54,364 nucleotides of DNA from Deltaproteobacteria bacterium (lineage in GTDB: Bacteria > Desulfobacterota > Syntrophobacteria > Syntrophobacterales > Syntrophobacteraceae). The first letter of the stretch is position 1; each line of letters begins with the position of its first letter. Positions 18,297 through 26,764 of this stretch are shown here, in pieces. Location: contig JAJYDE010000024.1 of the NCBI GenBank assembly GCA_021777755.1, positions 1-54,364 of the forward strand, in the 5' to 3' direction. The notes under the pieces were generated by a model. The model was given only the letters and a program-made list of their open reading frames with translations, searched no databases and had not been told where the DNA came from. The position numbers and the translations under genes were made by a program.

Positions 18297-19301
18297 CTAT
18301 CGAATTTGCCGCTCTTTGCCCCTTTCATGGAAGCGCCTCAATTTCTCGATCCTTTGCACCGACAGGCCATGAAAGCCCCGCAGCGAAGAGTCCGCCTGAA
18401 GCTGGTCGCAGAGAGCGCGGTACATCGGTTCGATATTTTCGCTCTTCTGGCAGAGCAAAAAGAAATCTATCGAGCAGGCAAGCCCCAGGCGGGCGGAATC
18501 CGCGGGGGAAAAATTTTCGCAGATCGCCGCCATGTCCAGATCGTCGGCGAAAAGGACACCGCTAAAGCCCATGCGTTGCCGAAGCAGCAGGCCGCAGATT
18601 TCATTTGAAAAAGTCGCGGGGAGCCCCGGATCGACCGAAGGGTAAACCGCATGCGAGGTCATCATGCAGTTTACGCCCGCCTTCACGGCGGCGCTGAAGG
18701 GAACCAGATCGCGCCGGAAGTCCTCCTCGCGATCACCTTCGATGACGGGGGCAAAATGGTGCGGATCGAGCCGGGCGCGTCCAAGACCGGGGAAATGCTT
18801 TGCCGTGGCGGAAATCCCCTTCGCCTGGAGGGTTTCTATAAAAACCGTTGCAAGCTCGGACACCTTCTCGGGGGTAGAGCCAAAGGAACGCGAGGTCATG
18901 AAGTGATTTTCGGGATCGTCAACGATGTCCATTACGGGGGCGAAATTGATCTCAACCCCGATCTCCTTAAGGTCGCGCGCGCATATCGCCGCCCATTCGG
19001 CAACGGACTCCCGCCCCTTTTCGGCCAGCGACCGCGCCGAAGGAAGAGAACTGAAGTGCGATGCAAGCCTTTGGACGCTCCCGCCTTCCTGATCGATCGC
19101 AAACAGCAGGGGACGTCCGCATTCTTCCATCGCGCAGGCCCGCGCGCTCGATACGAGCGCTTTCAGCTGTTCCCGCCCCTCGATGTTTCTTTTGAAAAGT
19201 ACAGCCCCCGACGGATGATATTCCCTGATAAGATGCCTCAACTCCTGATCTATGTCGAGCCCCTTGAAGCCGATAAAAAGATGATCGCCCGCCTCACTCA
19301 T
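18297..19301 (-). CDS. nagZ: Beta-N-acetylhexosaminidase NagZ (GH3)
   Basis: Cleaves GlcNAc from anhydro-muropeptides in peptidoglycan recycling. GH3 features: GAVLFKRNIEG, the substrate/metal region LFAIDQEGGSVQRL, and the catalytic loop KHFPGLGRARLDPHH, which keeps the Asp-x-His dyad of NagZ although the usual second His of KHFPGHG is Leu. The nucleophile region is FADDLDM. I prefer ATG 19299-19301 (MSEAGDHLFIGF), preceded by GAGGG; an ATG at 19325 overlaps the stop of the upstream MBL gene (ATGA) and may couple translation. It is the last gene of the six-gene leftward run beginning at fmdB. Confidence 0.9.
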   Translation of the reverse strand: MSEAGDHLFIGFKGLDIDQELRHLIREYHPSGAVLFKRNIEGREQLKALVSSARACAMEECGRPLLFAIDQEGGSVQRLASHFSSLPSARSLAEKGRESVAEWAAICARDLKEIGVEINFAPVMDIVDDPENHFMTSRSFGSTPEKVSELATVFIETLQAKGISATAKHFPGLGRARLDPHHFAPVIEGDREEDFRRDLVPFSAAVKAGVNCMMTSHAVYPSVDPGLPATFSNEICGLLLRQRMGFSGVLFADDLDMAAICENFSPADSARLGLACSIDFFLLCQKSENIEPMYRALCDQLQADSSLRGFHGLSVQRIEKLRRFHERGKERQIR

Positions 19302-19321
19302 GTTCTTGTTTCCCTCAATTC

Positions 19322-20065
19322 TCATTTCATGTCGCGGATTCTGACATCGGTCGCCGGCTGGTCGCCAAGCATCGCTTTCAGCTTTTTTACATCCGTATTG
19401 CCGTAGCGGTAGGGATAAAACACGGCGGGTTTTATCAACCTGACCGCATCAACCGCCATTTCCAAAGGCATGGTGTCGGGCGTCGCCACCGGGAGAAACG
19501 CCGCATCGATATGGCCAAGATCTTCCATCGCGGGAATTTTCTCCGTATCGCCTGCGATGTAGACTCGCTTGTCGCCGAACGCGATAACGTAGCCGTTGCC
19601 GATTCCCTTGAAATTATAAGGATACCCCGAAGGGCAAATATCCACGATATTGTAAGCCGGAACACAGCGTACCTTAAGCCCCCGGATCACCTTGACGTCG
19701 CCGTTTTTCATCACAAGCCCCTCCCGATAGCGCAGGGCGCAAATTTCAGGAAGCACGACCATGGTATTGTCGTCGCTCAACTCCTTCAGGGCCTTCAAAT
19801 CGAAATGGTCTTTGTGCTGATTGGTTAAAAATACGGTATCGGCCTTGGGCAGCTTGGAAAAATCCGCCGCCCCCGACCATGGGTCGATGTAGATGAATCT
19901 GCCCCGAAAATGCATCCTGAGGGATGAGTGTCCCAGAAAAGTGATCTCCAAAGGGCCCTCAGAGGTCTTGATCGTATCGGTTTGAAAACTATCGGCGCCT
20001 TTTGCCAAACCTGCCGACAGAAGCAGAATGCATAATAGGGGAAAAAGGAATTTTAATACTTTCAT
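19322..20065 (-). CDS. Secreted metallo-beta-lactamase-fold protein (UlaG-like)
   Basis: Exported MBL-fold hydrolase of unknown substrate. The N-terminus is a signal peptide (KFLFPLLCILLLSAGLAKG). The fold is marked by ITFLGHSSLRMHF, IYIDPWSG, VYIAGDTEKIPAM and FLPV. The usual T-H-x-H-x-D-H zinc motif reads T-N-Q-H-K-D-H (about residue 80), so the first histidine ligand is Asn while the His-x-Asp-His part survives; metal binding may be altered. The gene stops four bases inside the next start (ATGA overlap) and begins eight bases after the CoA-transferase gene, so it belongs to the hemC operon. Confidence 0.8.
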   Translation of the reverse strand: MKVLKFLFPLLCILLLSAGLAKGADSFQTDTIKTSEGPLEITFLGHSSLRMHFRGRFIYIDPWSGAADFSKLPKADTVFLTNQHKDHFDLKALKELSDDNTMVVLPEICALRYREGLVMKNGDVKVIRGLKVRCVPAYNIVDICPSGYPYNFKGIGNGYVIAFGDKRVYIAGDTEKIPAMEDLGHIDAAFLPVATPDTMPLEMAVDAVRLIKPAVFYPYRYGNTDVKKLKAMLGDQPATDVRIRDMK

Positions 20066-20073
20066 AAGAAGAT

Positions 20074-21249
20074 TTATACCGTTCCGGCGCGTTCAAGCTC
20101 CTCGATCTCGGACGGCGAATATCCCAATTCTTCGAGAATCGGGCGTGTATGTTCGCCAAGTCCGGGGGCATGAGATTTCAAGGCCCCGGGCGTAAGAGAA
20201 AACTTGGGAGCTATCCCCAGTTGTTTGTATGCGCCCCAGGAGGCGTGAACAAGATCGACAACCATCGCCCGTTCCCGCATAAGAGGAGTTTCCATCGCCT
20301 CATCCAGGTTAAGAACCGGCTCGCAGCAACAGTCGACCTGCCTGAAAAATTCAACCCACTCGGCCATGGTCTTTTCAAGAAAAAATTCGGAAATGCTCCG
20401 GCCCAGTTCCTTCTGGTGCTCTCCGGGCTGGAAATAGAGCGAGTTTTCCCATTCGGGTCTGCTGGCGGCCTGGCAAAACGCCTTCCAAAACCGGGGTTCG
20501 AGCGCCCCCAGGGCCATATATCTCCCGTCGGCCGTCCGGTAGATGTCGTAGCAGGCGATTCCCTGGTTGAGCATGCCATCGCCGGTTGAAGGCACCTCGG
20601 CGTCGGCGATGAACTTTCCCAACCGCATGCAGTTCCAGGCAAAAGCGCCGTCGGCCATCGAAATATCTATGAACTGCCCCTTTCCCAGCCTCTGGCGGGC
20701 AAACAGGGCGGCCATGATGGAAAAGGCCGCCATGAGCGACCCCCCGCCAAGATCGGCTATCTGGACCCCGCTAAGTGTGGGGCGTTCTTTTCCGCTGTGG
20801 GAGAGCACACCGCTCACGGCAAGATAGTTGATATCGTGGCCGGCCTTGTGCGCATAAATTCCTCCCGTGCCGTAGCCGCTTATGGAGCAATAGACAAGGT
20901 GCGGGTTGATCCGCTCAAGGCTTGGATAATCCAGTCCCAGCTTCTTCATGACTCCGGGCCGGAAACCTTCGAGCACCACATCGGCGGTCGCGGCCAACTT
21001 TTCGAATATCGCCCTGCCTTCCGGGTCTTTGAGATTGAGGGTACAGGACCTCTTATTGCGGTTTAGCACCGTGTGATACCCGCTGCTCCCCCCGATTTTC
21101 GGGGGCCATTCCCGGATGTAGTCGCCGATCTTCGGGTCTTCGACCTTGATCACATCGGCTCCGAGGTCGGCCATGAGCATCGAACAGAACGGACCGGGCA
21201 AAAGCCGGGAAAGATCGAGCACCTTTAATCCCGACAGAGCTTCTTGCAT
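20074..21249 (-). CDS. CaiB/BaiF family (class III) CoA-transferase
   Basis: Class III CoA-transferase or alpha-methylacyl-CoA racemase-like enzyme of organic-acid metabolism. The 391-residue protein shows LKVLDLSRLLPGPFCSMLMADLGADVIKVEDP at the N-terminus, LNRNKRSCTLNLKDPEGR, the catalytic-type aspartate region GHDINYLAVSGVL, and a FIDISMADGAF strand. Start ATG 21249. It lies three bases after cobA-hemD and eight before the MBL gene, so it is co-transcribed with heme genes, an unexpected pairing. The acyl-CoA substrate is not predictable; amino-acid or aromatic/fatty acid degradation are family roles. Confidence 0.9.
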   Translation of the reverse strand: MQEALSGLKVLDLSRLLPGPFCSMLMADLGADVIKVEDPKIGDYIREWPPKIGGSSGYHTVLNRNKRSCTLNLKDPEGRAIFEKLAATADVVLEGFRPGVMKKLGLDYPSLERINPHLVYCSISGYGTGGIYAHKAGHDINYLAVSGVLSHSGKERPTLSGVQIADLGGGSLMAAFSIMAALFARQRLGKGQFIDISMADGAFAWNCMRLGKFIADAEVPSTGDGMLNQGIACYDIYRTADGRYMALGALEPRFWKAFCQAASRPEWENSLYFQPGEHQKELGRSISEFFLEKTMAEWVEFFRQVDCCCEPVLNLDEAMETPLMRERAMVVDLVHASWGAYKQLGIAPKFSLTPGALKSHAPGLGEHTRPILEELGYSPSEIEELERAGTV

Positions 21250-21252
21250 CGA

Positions 21253-22806
21253 TCAACTCCTCGAAAAATGGGCCACAATGGCCTCGGCCAGCCCCCCGAT
21301 AGTGTACTCGGAAGGCATGATGGAAGTCTTGAGTCCGAACCCGGCGGCTGTTTGCGCCGTGACCGGGCCGATGCAGGCAATCACCGTCCCGCCTTTGCAC
21401 TGTTGGAATTCGTCTTTTCCAACCATGGTGAAGAAATTGGAAACGGTTGAAGAGGAGGTGAAGGTGAGGCAGTCTATCCGGCCATCGGTCAATAGCGAGC
21501 GGACCTTTTGAGCGTCGCGTTCGGGAAGAACGGTTTGGTAGGCCGGGACCACGTCAACCCTTGCGCCCTGTTCTCGAAGCGTTTCGGGAAGGATTTCCCG
21601 GGCCACCATGGCGCGGGGCATGAGGAATCGTTTACCGGCCGCATTATAGCCGGACAGGGCCTCCAATACGGCTTCGGCCCGGTATTCCGAGGGAACCAGG
21701 TCAGGGTGCAACATGACCGCTTCGAGCGCCTCGGCCGTCTTGGGACCGATTGCTCCAAGGCGGACGCCGCTTAGCGCCCGGGCGTCTTTTCCCGCCCGCC
21801 GCATCCTGCCTATGAAGGATTTGACGCCATTTACGCTTGTAAAAATAATCCAGTCGTAGTCCGAAAGAACGCTTATCGCCGTATCGAGCGGGTCCCACGA
21901 CGGAGGGGGAACCACCTCGATTGTTGGAAACTCGATGCACTGGGCGCCCAGTTCCTCCAGTTTCGCCCTGAAATCGCTCGACTGCTCCCTTGCCCGCGTG
22001 ACCACGATCTTTCGTCCGAATAAGGGTCTGCGCTCAAACCAGTTGAGTTCCTCGCGACATTTTATGACTTCTCCCACGACGATGATGGCCGGCGGCTGCA
22101 AGTTGGCCTCTTTGACCTTATCCACGATATCGGCAAGAGTTCCCGCAACGGTTTGCTGCATGGGTGTGGTGCCCCAGCGAACCAGCGCTATCGGGGTGTC
22201 GGCGGACCTGCCGTTTGCAACGAGTTTTTGGCATATGTCGGGGAGGTTTTTTACCCCCATGAAAAAAACCAGGGTACCTACGCCCGTGGCGATCTTGTCC
22301 CAGGCAATTTTGGAGTCCGAGTCCTCTTTATCCGCCCTTTCGTGGCCGGTAATGAAGGCGATGGTGGAGGTAAGGTCCCGGTGGGAAAGGGGAATGCCCG
22401 CATAGGCGGGAACAGCGGCCGCGGCCGATACGCCGGGCACGACTTCGAATTCGACGCCGGCTTCCAGAAGCGCCTGCGCCTCCTCGCCTCCCCGGCCGAA
22501 AATGTAGGGGTCCCCGCCCTTTAGCCGAACGACCAGATTTTCACGCCCCTTTTCGACCAGCAGCGTATTGATGCCCTCCTGCCCCAGGGTGTGCGCTCCG
22601 CCCTTTTTGCCCACGTAGATGCGCTCGGCGTCGGTGGGAGCGAATTTTAGCAGTTCCTCGTTAGCCAGGTAGTCGAAAATCACCACTTCGGCCCTTTCGA
22701 GGACTTGCCTGCCCTTCAGGGTAAAAAGGCCCGGATCCCCCGGACCCGCGCCAACCAGATAAACCTTGCCTTTTTTCACCGTGTTCTCTTTTCCATCCGA
22801 ATTCAT
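21253..22806 (-). CDS. cobA-hemD: Fused uroporphyrinogen-III C-methyltransferase / uroporphyrinogen-III synthase
   Basis: Bifunctional tetrapyrrole enzyme: HemD cyclises hydroxymethylbilane to uroporphyrinogen III, and the SUMT half methylates it to precorrin-2 with S-adenosylmethionine, feeding siroheme, cobalamin and, in many anaerobes, heme by the siroheme route. The SUMT domain spans about residues 12-255 (VYLVGAGPGDPGLFTLKG, VRLKGGDPYIFGRGGEE, VPGVSAAAAVPAYAGIPL). The HemD domain spans about 262-517 (KIVVTRAREQSSDFRAKL, DWIIFTSVNGVKSF, LTFTSSSTVSNF). The start overlaps the hemC stop by four bases. No separate hemA/hemB appears in the window. Confidence 0.95.
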   Translation of the reverse strand: MNSDGKENTVKKGKVYLVGAGPGDPGLFTLKGRQVLERAEVVIFDYLANEELLKFAPTDAERIYVGKKGGAHTLGQEGINTLLVEKGRENLVVRLKGGDPYIFGRGGEEAQALLEAGVEFEVVPGVSAAAAVPAYAGIPLSHRDLTSTIAFITGHERADKEDSDSKIAWDKIATGVGTLVFFMGVKNLPDICQKLVANGRSADTPIALVRWGTTPMQQTVAGTLADIVDKVKEANLQPPAIIVVGEVIKCREELNWFERRPLFGRKIVVTRAREQSSDFRAKLEELGAQCIEFPTIEVVPPPSWDPLDTAISVLSDYDWIIFTSVNGVKSFIGRMRRAGKDARALSGVRLGAIGPKTAEALEAVMLHPDLVPSEYRAEAVLEALSGYNAAGKRFLMPRAMVAREILPETLREQGARVDVVPAYQTVLPERDAQKVRSLLTDGRIDCLTFTSSSTVSNFFTMVGKDEFQQCKGGTVIACIGPVTAQTAAGFGLKTSIMPSEYTIGGLAEAIVAHFSRS

Positions 22807-23750
22807 ACACCGCCCGGACCCGTTTCAGAAGCGCGGCAGACTTCATCGAGGATCTGTCTTGCCCCCTTGCCCAGAAGTTCTTCGGCCACCTTCTTGCCGA
22901 GCGCCACCACATCTTCGAACGGCGCCGATCCCAGCGCCCGAAACATCTGCCGGCCATCGAGAGAAGCGACCAGCCCGAAGAGTTCGACGACTTTTCCGGC
23001 AATTCGGGCATATCCGCCGATAGGGACCTGGCAGCCGCCTCCCAGTTCCAGCAGAAGGCTCCGTTCGGCCCGCACCGCGGTCGCGGTTTCAAAGTGATCC
23101 AGGGGTTCGAGAAGACGCCTTATGGCGGGGTCTTCCAACCTGGTCTCAATCGCAAGCGCCCCCTGTCCGACGGCCGGGATGAACTCGACCGGGTCCATCA
23201 ATACGCTCGCCCTGGCTCCCCACTCCATTCGGTTCAGACCTGCCGCGGCCAGGATGATTGCGTCAAACCGGCCTTCATCGAGCTTTCGAAGCCGCGTATC
23301 CAGGTTTCCGCGAAGATCCCGGATTTCAAAATCCGGGCGCATGGCACGCATCTGCGCAGCCCGCCTCAAACTACTGGTGCCGATGAGCGCACCCCCGGGC
23401 AAATCGGCCATCTTTTCGCCATCCCGGATAATCAGGGCGTCGCGCGGGTCTTCCCTCTCGGGCAGGGCCGCTATTACCAGGCCTTCGGGCAAATCGGCCG
23501 GAACGTCCTTCATACTGTGGATCGCAAGGTCGGCGGAGCCCTCCAGAAGCGCGTCCTCGATTTCCTTGACAAAAAGGCCCTTGCCCCCCACTTTGGCCAA
23601 AGGCGCGTCCGTTATCTTGTCACCGGTGGTCTTTATGATCTGAAGTTCGAACCGGATGTCAGGCCAGAACCTCTCAAGGGCGGCTTTCATCATCCCGCTC
23701 TGCCTGAGAGCGAGCATGCTGCCTCGTGTGGCTATCCGGACAAGTTCCAT
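22803..23750 (-). CDS. hemC: Porphobilinogen deaminase (hydroxymethylbilane synthase)
   Basis: Polymerises four porphobilinogens into hydroxymethylbilane. The 315-residue protein starts MELVRIATRGSMLALRQS; the catalytic aspartate lies in HSMKDVP (D82), the arginine-rich substrate pocket in GTSSLRRAAQMRAMRP, and the dipyrromethane cofactor is attached to Cys240 in GGGCQVPIGGYA. It is directly upstream of cobA-hemD with an ATGA overlap, giving consecutive pathway steps, and follows the small FmdB-like zinc-ribbon gene by 21 bp. Confidence 0.97.
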   Translation of the reverse strand: MELVRIATRGSMLALRQSGMMKAALERFWPDIRFELQIIKTTGDKITDAPLAKVGGKGLFVKEIEDALLEGSADLAIHSMKDVPADLPEGLVIAALPEREDPRDALIIRDGEKMADLPGGALIGTSSLRRAAQMRAMRPDFEIRDLRGNLDTRLRKLDEGRFDAIILAAAGLNRMEWGARASVLMDPVEFIPAVGQGALAIETRLEDPAIRRLLEPLDHFETATAVRAERSLLLELGGGCQVPIGGYARIAGKVVELFGLVASLDGRQMFRALGSAPFEDVVALGKKVAEELLGKGARQILDEVCRASETGPGGV

Positions 23751-23771
23751 GGCAAGTAGAATTTTCCCTTC

Positions 23772-24008
23772 CTAGTGGCAGGTGGCGCAGCTTCCACCCG
23801 AGCATCCGGCGCAACCCGAAGCCGTGGAGGAGGCCACCCGGCTGCTTGCCGCCCCTTTGTCCCCGCCGCTTTTGAACCCGCAAACCGACATCACCTTGTT
23901 GATGTTGGCAGACTGGCACTTGGGACAGCCAACCGGTTCGTCACCTCGAAAGACAAGCTTTTCAAAACGCTCGCAGCACTCGCAGCACTCATATTCGTAT
24001 ATCGGCAT
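23772..24008 (-). CDS. FmdB-family zinc-ribbon protein
   Basis: Small putative regulatory/zinc-ribbon protein (78 residues) of the FmdB/CxxC-CxxC-SSSS family. It starts MPIYEYECCECCERFEKL, with the second knuckle GCPKCQSANINKV, and has the usual low-complexity Ser/Gly/Cys tail ending in CAGCSGGSCATCH. ATG 24006-24008 has GGAGG upstream; a longer reading to 24035 adds nothing conserved. It is the first gene of the hemC operon, and the inverted heptad-repeat arrays lie just upstream, where its promoter should be. Confidence 0.88.
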   Translation of the reverse strand: MPIYEYECCECCERFEKLVFRGDEPVGCPKCQSANINKVMSVCGFKSGGDKGAASSRVASSTASGCAGCSGGSCATCH

Positions 24009-24100
24009 CTTTAAAACCTCCGCGGAAGCCGTCAAACAGTAAGTAGACAGTAGGATTTAAAATAACATGTCGAAAGACAAGGTCCAACCTAAAAGAAGGC

Positions 24101-24191
24101 AGCGGGGAGCGAGTAGCGGGGAGCGAGTAGCGGGGAGCGAGTAGCGGGGAGCGAGTAGCGGGGAGCGAGTAGCGGGGAGTGAAGAGCGGGC
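24101..24191 (-). repeat. Heptad tandem array 1
   Basis: Thirteen contiguous 7-bp units. On the plus strand they alternate AGCGGGG and AGCGAGT, ending with AGTGAAG and AGCGGGC. Read on the minus strand they are GCTCCCC and GCTACTC, that is, the same GCTNCYY family as array 2 but in opposite orientation. It lies 90 bp upstream of fmdB. Confidence 0.95.
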
Positions 24192-24257
24192 GGGTGCGTG
24201 TCGGTTGCTGGAAGGTTCCGATCCGCGCCCCCTTCCGGGGGTACATTACCGCCATCC

Positions 24258-24529
24258 GCTACTCGCCACTTGCTACCCGCTCCTTGCTCCTTGCTACCCG
24301 CTACCCGCTCCTTGCTACCCGCTCCTTGCTACCCGCTCCTTGCTACCCGCTCCTTGCTACCCGCTCCTTGCTACCCGCTCCTTGCTACCCGCTCCTTGCT
24401 ACCCGCTCCCCGCTCCTTGCTACCCGCTCCTTGCTACCCGCTCCTTGCTACCCGCTCCCCGCTCCTTGCTACCCGCTCCTTGCTCCCCGCTCCCCGCTCC
24501 TTGCTCCCCGCTCCCCGCTCCCCGCTACC
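24258..24529 (+). repeat. Heptad tandem array 2
   Basis: Thirty-eight contiguous 7-bp units plus six bases, nearly all one of three variants: GCTACCC, GCTCCTT and GCTCCCC; the first two units are GCTACTC and GCCACTT. The first half mostly alternates GCTACCC/GCTCCTT; the right end is richer in GCTCCCC. The last partial unit contains the stop codon (24525-24527, minus strand) of the upstream gene. Sixty-six bases separate it from the oppositely oriented array 1. Confidence 0.95.
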
Positions 24530-25490
24530 GCCTTTCAATCTCTTCCAAAACCGCGGCCATCAACAGCGGAAACATGATTTCGTGGTGGCCGGTAAGACTT
24601 ATACCCGTACCGCCTCCCATCGTGGGCCTTTGCACCACGTTTACCATCGGCCTGTACTGACGCAGGAAGTCCATGTTGACCGTGGTAAGGGCTTCGAGCG
24701 AAAACCCCAGGTTTCCGGCCACACTGACAGCCTTCAAGAATACTTCCGGGATCACAACCGCCGAACCGAGGTTTATGAAAACCCCGTGTTGAAGGGTCGA
24801 AACAAGGGAGCAAAACAGGCGGAAGTCCCGGTAGGTAAGTGCCCCCATGGCCGCACCGTCCATTTCCGGATGCATGTGTATAATGTCTGTCCCGATGGCG
24901 ACATGGACGGTCACGGGCACATGGTTCCGGGCGGCGACGGCGAGAATGCTGAGGTTTGCAAAGGGAGTATTTTCGGCGAGAAGGGCCTTTCCGACCGCCC
25001 CGCCAAGGCCTTGCCCGCCCCGGGAATAGGCCCGGGACACGGCCCCCAGGATGAATTCGGCGGTCTCGCGCGCCATGCCGAACTCGCCGCTCCCGAGATG
25101 GGCCGCGACATCTTCGGAAGTCTTCCCCGCCAGGGCGATTTCCACGTCGTGGATCATCCCGGCTCCGTTCATCGCAACTCCCGAAAAGATGCCCCGTTCG
25201 ATGGCCTCGATAATCAAAGGACTCACGCCGACCTTGATGGGATGGGCACCCATTCCCAAAATGACCGTCTTTCCGCTTCCGGCGGCCGCGGATACGGCCG
25301 AGGCCGCTTTTCGCAGGTCCCGGGCCGCAAGGATATCGGGAAGTGATTCCATGAAGCGGCCAAAAGAGTCGCCGGCCGCGGTCGGGTGTGCAAAATCGGC
25401 CGTCGTCACCTTGCTTTGCCGCTCATAGAGGCTTGACGTCTTGATTGCGCCCAATTCCAGGGGTACCCAGTCGAGTTTGCGCGCTCCCAT
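24525..25490 (-). CDS. Conserved-looking protein of unknown function
   Basis: A 321-residue soluble protein I do not recognise with certainty. It contains glycine-rich, well-ordered segments: ADFAHPTAAGDSFGRF, VILGMGAHPIKVGVSP, GVAMNGAGMIHDVEIAL, VPVTVHVAIGTDIIHMHPEMDG, INLGSAVVIPEVFLKA and PTMGGGTGISLTGHHEIM. The pattern of nucleotide-binding-like loops faintly resembles the deoxyhypusine-synthase-type NAD fold, but I would not name it so without a profile search. It follows murA by nine bases on the same strand, so is co-transcribed with murA and prmC. Its stop codon lies in the first unit of a heptad-repeat array. Confidence 0.75.
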   Translation of the reverse strand: MGARKLDWVPLELGAIKTSSLYERQSKVTTADFAHPTAAGDSFGRFMESLPDILAARDLRKAASAVSAAAGSGKTVILGMGAHPIKVGVSPLIIEAIERGIFSGVAMNGAGMIHDVEIALAGKTSEDVAAHLGSGEFGMARETAEFILGAVSRAYSRGGQGLGGAVGKALLAENTPFANLSILAVAARNHVPVTVHVAIGTDIIHMHPEMDGAAMGALTYRDFRLFCSLVSTLQHGVFINLGSAVVIPEVFLKAVSVAGNLGFSLEALTTVNMDFLRQYRPMVNVVQRPTMGGGTGISLTGHHEIMFPLLMAAVLEEIERR

Positions 25491-25499
25491 CGGCAGTCC

Positions 25500-26759
25500 C
25501 TATTCTCCTTTTCCGCTCACCCGTTCGATTCTGGCACCCACGGCGGAAAGCTTTTTCTCTATGGCCTCGTAGCCGCGATCCAGATGATAGATCCGAGTAA
25601 TCTCGGTTGTGCCCTCAGCCGCCAGGGCGGCCAGAACAAGTGAAGCCGAAGCCCGCAGATCGGTGGCCATGACCGGGGCGCCGGAGAGTTTTTTCACTCC
25701 GCGCACGATGGCCGTCCTGCCGTCGAGCTCAATATCGGCCCCCATGCGCTCCATTTCCAGCACGTGCATGAAGCGGTTTTCGAAGATGCGCTCCTCGATG
25801 AGGCTCACCCCGTCCCCGATGGTCATGAGCGCCATGAACTGAGCCTGCATGTCCGTCGGAAAACCCGGATAAGGCCGGGTATCCACATTCACGCTGCATA
25901 TCCTCCCATTGCCCCGCACATCGATAAAATCATCCCCGATTTCCATGGAAATCCCCGCATCGACAAATTTTTGCGATACGGACAGGATATGCTCCGGCCT
26001 CAAGCCCTTGAGCCGCAAAGACCCTCCCGTTATGGCGGCGGCGGCAAGGTAGGTGCCCGCTTCGATCCTGTCCGGAATGACCTCGCAGCATGCCGGATGA
26101 AGCTCAGCCACCCCCGTAATGGTGATCTCATCGCCTCCGGCGCCCTCGATTTGCGCCCCCATGAGCCTCAGGTAGTCCGCCAGGGCGACCACTTCGGGCT
26201 CCCGGGCCGCGTTTTCCAAAACCGTCACACCATCGGCCAGGCAAGCCGCCATCATGATATTTTCGGTCCCGGTCACCGTAACCTGTTCAAAAACTATCCG
26301 CGCCCCCCGCAGCCTCTTTGCCTCGCCCACCACGTAGCCGTGCTCGAGGGCTATTTCCACCCCCATCTGTTCGAGAGCCTTGAGGTGCAAATTGATGGGC
26401 CGCGCGCCTATGGCGCACCCGCCCGGAAGCGAAACGCGCGCCCGGCGGTAGCGGGCAAGCATCGGTCCCAGCACCAGTACCGAGGCTCTCATCGTCTTGA
26501 CCAGTTCGTAGGGGGCCGTTAGGGTGTGAATATCGGAGGTGTCGATTTCGAGGTCCGTAGCGTGTTCGCAAACCGCACCCATATGGGCGAGGAGCGACCT
26601 CATGGTCATAATGTCGCGAAGACGCGGCACATTGCTGAGGCGGTGTTTTCCGCAGGCGATAAGAGTCGCGGCCATAAGAGGCAATGCGCAGTTTTTTGCC
26701 CCGCTGATGCGAATCTCGCCGCCAAGAGGCGCACCTCCTTCGACTAACAGTTTGTCCAT
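25500..26759 (-). CDS. murA: UDP-N-acetylglucosamine 1-carboxyvinyltransferase
   Basis: First committed step of peptidoglycan synthesis: transfers enolpyruvate from PEP to UDP-GlcNAc. The 419-residue protein (counting from ATG 26757-26759) has K22 in [14 protein letters not shown] and the catalytic, fosfomycin-targeted Cys115 in [25 protein letters not shown] and the C-terminal [10 protein letters not shown] are also typical. A TTG three codons upstream is possible but GAGGG is better spaced for the ATG. It begins six bases after the prmC stop codon. Confidence 0.97.
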   Translation of the reverse strand: MDKLLVEGGAPLGGEIRISGAKNCALPLMAATLIACGKHRLSNVPRLRDIMTMRSLLAHMGAVCEHATDLEIDTSDIHTLTAPYELVKTMRASVLVLGPMLARYRRARVSLPGGCAIGARPINLHLKALEQMGVEIALEHGYVVGEAKRLRGARIVFEQVTVTGTENIMMAACLADGVTVLENAAREPEVVALADYLRLMGAQIEGAGGDEITITGVAELHPACCEVIPDRIEAGTYLAAAAITGGSLRLKGLRPEHILSVSQKFVDAGISMEIGDDFIDVRGNGRICSVNVDTRPYPGFPTDMQAQFMALMTIGDGVSLIEERIFENRFMHVLEMERMGADIELDGRTAIVRGVKKLSGAPVMATDLRASASLVLAALAAEGTTEITRIYHLDRGYEAIEKKLSAVGARIERVSGKGE

Positions 26760-26764
26760 TACCT

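Noticed and set aside
24101-24529. CRISPR array
   Set aside because: Units are 7 bp and contiguous, with no unique spacers; no cas genes.
24179-24660. Long plus-strand open frames in all three frames reading LLPAPCYPLLATR-type repeats
   Set aside because: They are by-products of the 7-bp tandem array (21 bp gives seven residues in every frame) and lack stop codons by composition; no start site or domain.
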